From assembly GCF_002260525.1 (NCBI RefSeq), contig NZ_MRYI01000006.1, positions 213,291-277,290 on the forward strand: DNA of 64,000 nt, written 5' to 3'. Positions 63,360 through 64,000 of the stretch are shown one piece after another. The position numbers and the translations under genes were made by a program. The stretch comes from Hahella sp. CCB-MM4. GTDB lineage: Bacteria > Pseudomonadota > Gammaproteobacteria > Pseudomonadales > Oleiphilaceae. The notes under the pieces were generated by a model, which was not told the DNA's origin, ran no database searches, and saw nothing but the letters and a program-made list of their open reading frames with translations. The first letter of the stretch is position 1. Every line of letters begins with the position of its first letter.

Positions 63360-64000
63360 CTACTGAACTAAATATCGATTAAATAAATCAACAGCGGTAT
63401 CTGTATGGATGCTCGTCTGATCAGCCCTACCAACCCAATTTTTTATCCTTCCATCTGGCAACAAATCTCTATATAGAGGCCCTGTAACAGTATCAAACTT
63501 TGGTAGCGCCCATTCTTTAGGAGGTAAATATGGAACATCCAATTCCTTATTAAAACTAACAAAATCAGCCCACTCCTGATTTGGTGAGTCGAATTTTAAA
63601 TTATTAAGATTATCGAACTCAGACTTTGGAACCCTAAACTCAAGAACATCTTGTTCTAGGTTTACCATCTTCGCAGATTGAATTGCGTCGTCTCTTGAAG
63701 TGGTCATGTAAAATCCATCACCAAAATCATTTCGAGGTTTAGATTTTGAAAGATCTATCCCATTAAGCCGTATGTCACTTGCCTTTTCAGGTGACGTACC
63801 ATGATAGAAAGTTACAAAATCATCTGCATTGTTTGGAACAACAGAAACCTGCCTAGCCCCCCCATATGATACATCCACCCGAGGCCCAGGCATCACCATC
63901 GTCAAAGGATCTCCTACCCCAAGAACCGCTGCTGAACCAAAGGCTATTGATTCAAGGTAGGCCAGGTTGCTTTCATAGGGATCTGCTGACAGATTGCCTT
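63360..64000 (-). CDS. C-terminal part of polymorphic toxin with ADP-ribosyltransferase-like domain
   Basis: The frame is open from the right edge, so the N-terminus is missing. At least 213 residues are visible. A linker (AFGSAAVLGVGDPLTMVMPG) leads to a DUF3990/ART-like domain: FVTFYHGTSPEKASDIRLNG (His-Gly of the NAD-binding loop), FGDGFYMTTSRDDAIQSAK and a C-terminal segment. Such domains transfer ADP-ribose in toxins. The two following short genes, with 10- and 19-base gaps, look like partners or immunity genes. The delivery system is not visible. Confidence 0.65.
   Translation of the reverse strand, partial: GNLSADPYESNLAYLESIAFGSAAVLGVGDPLTMVMPGPRVDVSYGGARQVSVVPNNADDFVTFYHGTSPEKASDIRLNGIDLSKSKPRNDFGDGFYMTTSRDDAIQSAKMVNLEQDVLEFRVPKSEFDNLNNLKFDSPNQEWADFVSFNKELDVPYLPPKEWALPKFDTVTGPLYRDLLPDGRIKNWVGRADQTSIHTDTAVDLFNRYLVQ

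Overview
This window looks like chromosomal DNA of a free-living, probably marine, gammaproteobacterium with mid-range GC. The evidence is a complete pgaABCD-type exopolysaccharide operon, many secreted hydrolases with signal peptides and accessory domains, a chromosomal class D beta-lactamase, and REP/RAYT elements. The genus cannot be fixed from sequence alone. No rRNA, tRNA, CRISPR array or prophage was seen.

Layout. 1-2.7 kb: two paralogous CBM6 proteins, one fused to GH16 (cut by the left edge) and one to a thaumatin-like domain. 2.9-9.2 kb: mostly minus-strand housekeeping and accessory genes (DEDDh exonuclease, glycerophosphodiesterase, YdjM-like membrane protein, OXA-type beta-lactamase, orphan 2-oxoacid dehydrogenase E1 alpha/beta, GNAT). 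9.3-12.5 kb: a multidomain zinc-ribbon/TM2/pilin-like protein, a MerR regulator and a truncated GNAT. 12.5-19.6 kb: a signalling locus with a CRP-like regulator divergent from a CHASE2 nucleotide cyclase, followed by a FecR-TPR-beta-barrel protein and a lipoprotein. 19.7-28.8 kb: metallopeptidases, an M72-like secreted protease with a separate propeptide-like gene, a choice-of-anchor-B/PPC protein, and a FixH/YtkA-like plus MauG-like pair. 28.8-36.4 kb: AzlCD with its AraC regulator, an FMN glutamate-synthase-like enzyme, a solute-binding protein, endonuclease I and a saccharopine-dehydrogenase-like protein. 36.4-49.1 kb: a MITE-like element, an S8 protease, pgaABCD and an M14 carboxypeptidase.

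49.6-58 kb is more accessory. It holds an unusual pair of lipase-like proteins, the second apparently fused to a methyltransferase-like domain; a LysR regulator; and a PhyH dioxygenase / EmrE-type exporter / Rieske oxygenase cluster. A phosphodiesterase with four hemopexin-like repeats follows (58.4-60.2 kb). From 60.2 kb to the right edge there are REP sequences, a RAYT transposase, an Stv-like protein and an A/T-rich operon. That operon ends a polymorphic-toxin-like gene with an ADP-ribosyltransferase-like C-terminus, followed by two small partner genes.

A recurrent trait is short, degenerate tandem repetition (periods 7, 8, 15, 18, 20, 21 and 25 bp), mostly between genes or at gene ends. 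The strongest candidates for new biology are the lipase/methyltransferase pair (49.6-53.3 kb), the toxin cassette (62.5-64 kb), the CHASE2/FecR-TPR-barrel locus (12.5-19.6 kb) and the CBM6-thaumatin/CBM6-GH16 pair (0-2.4 kb).
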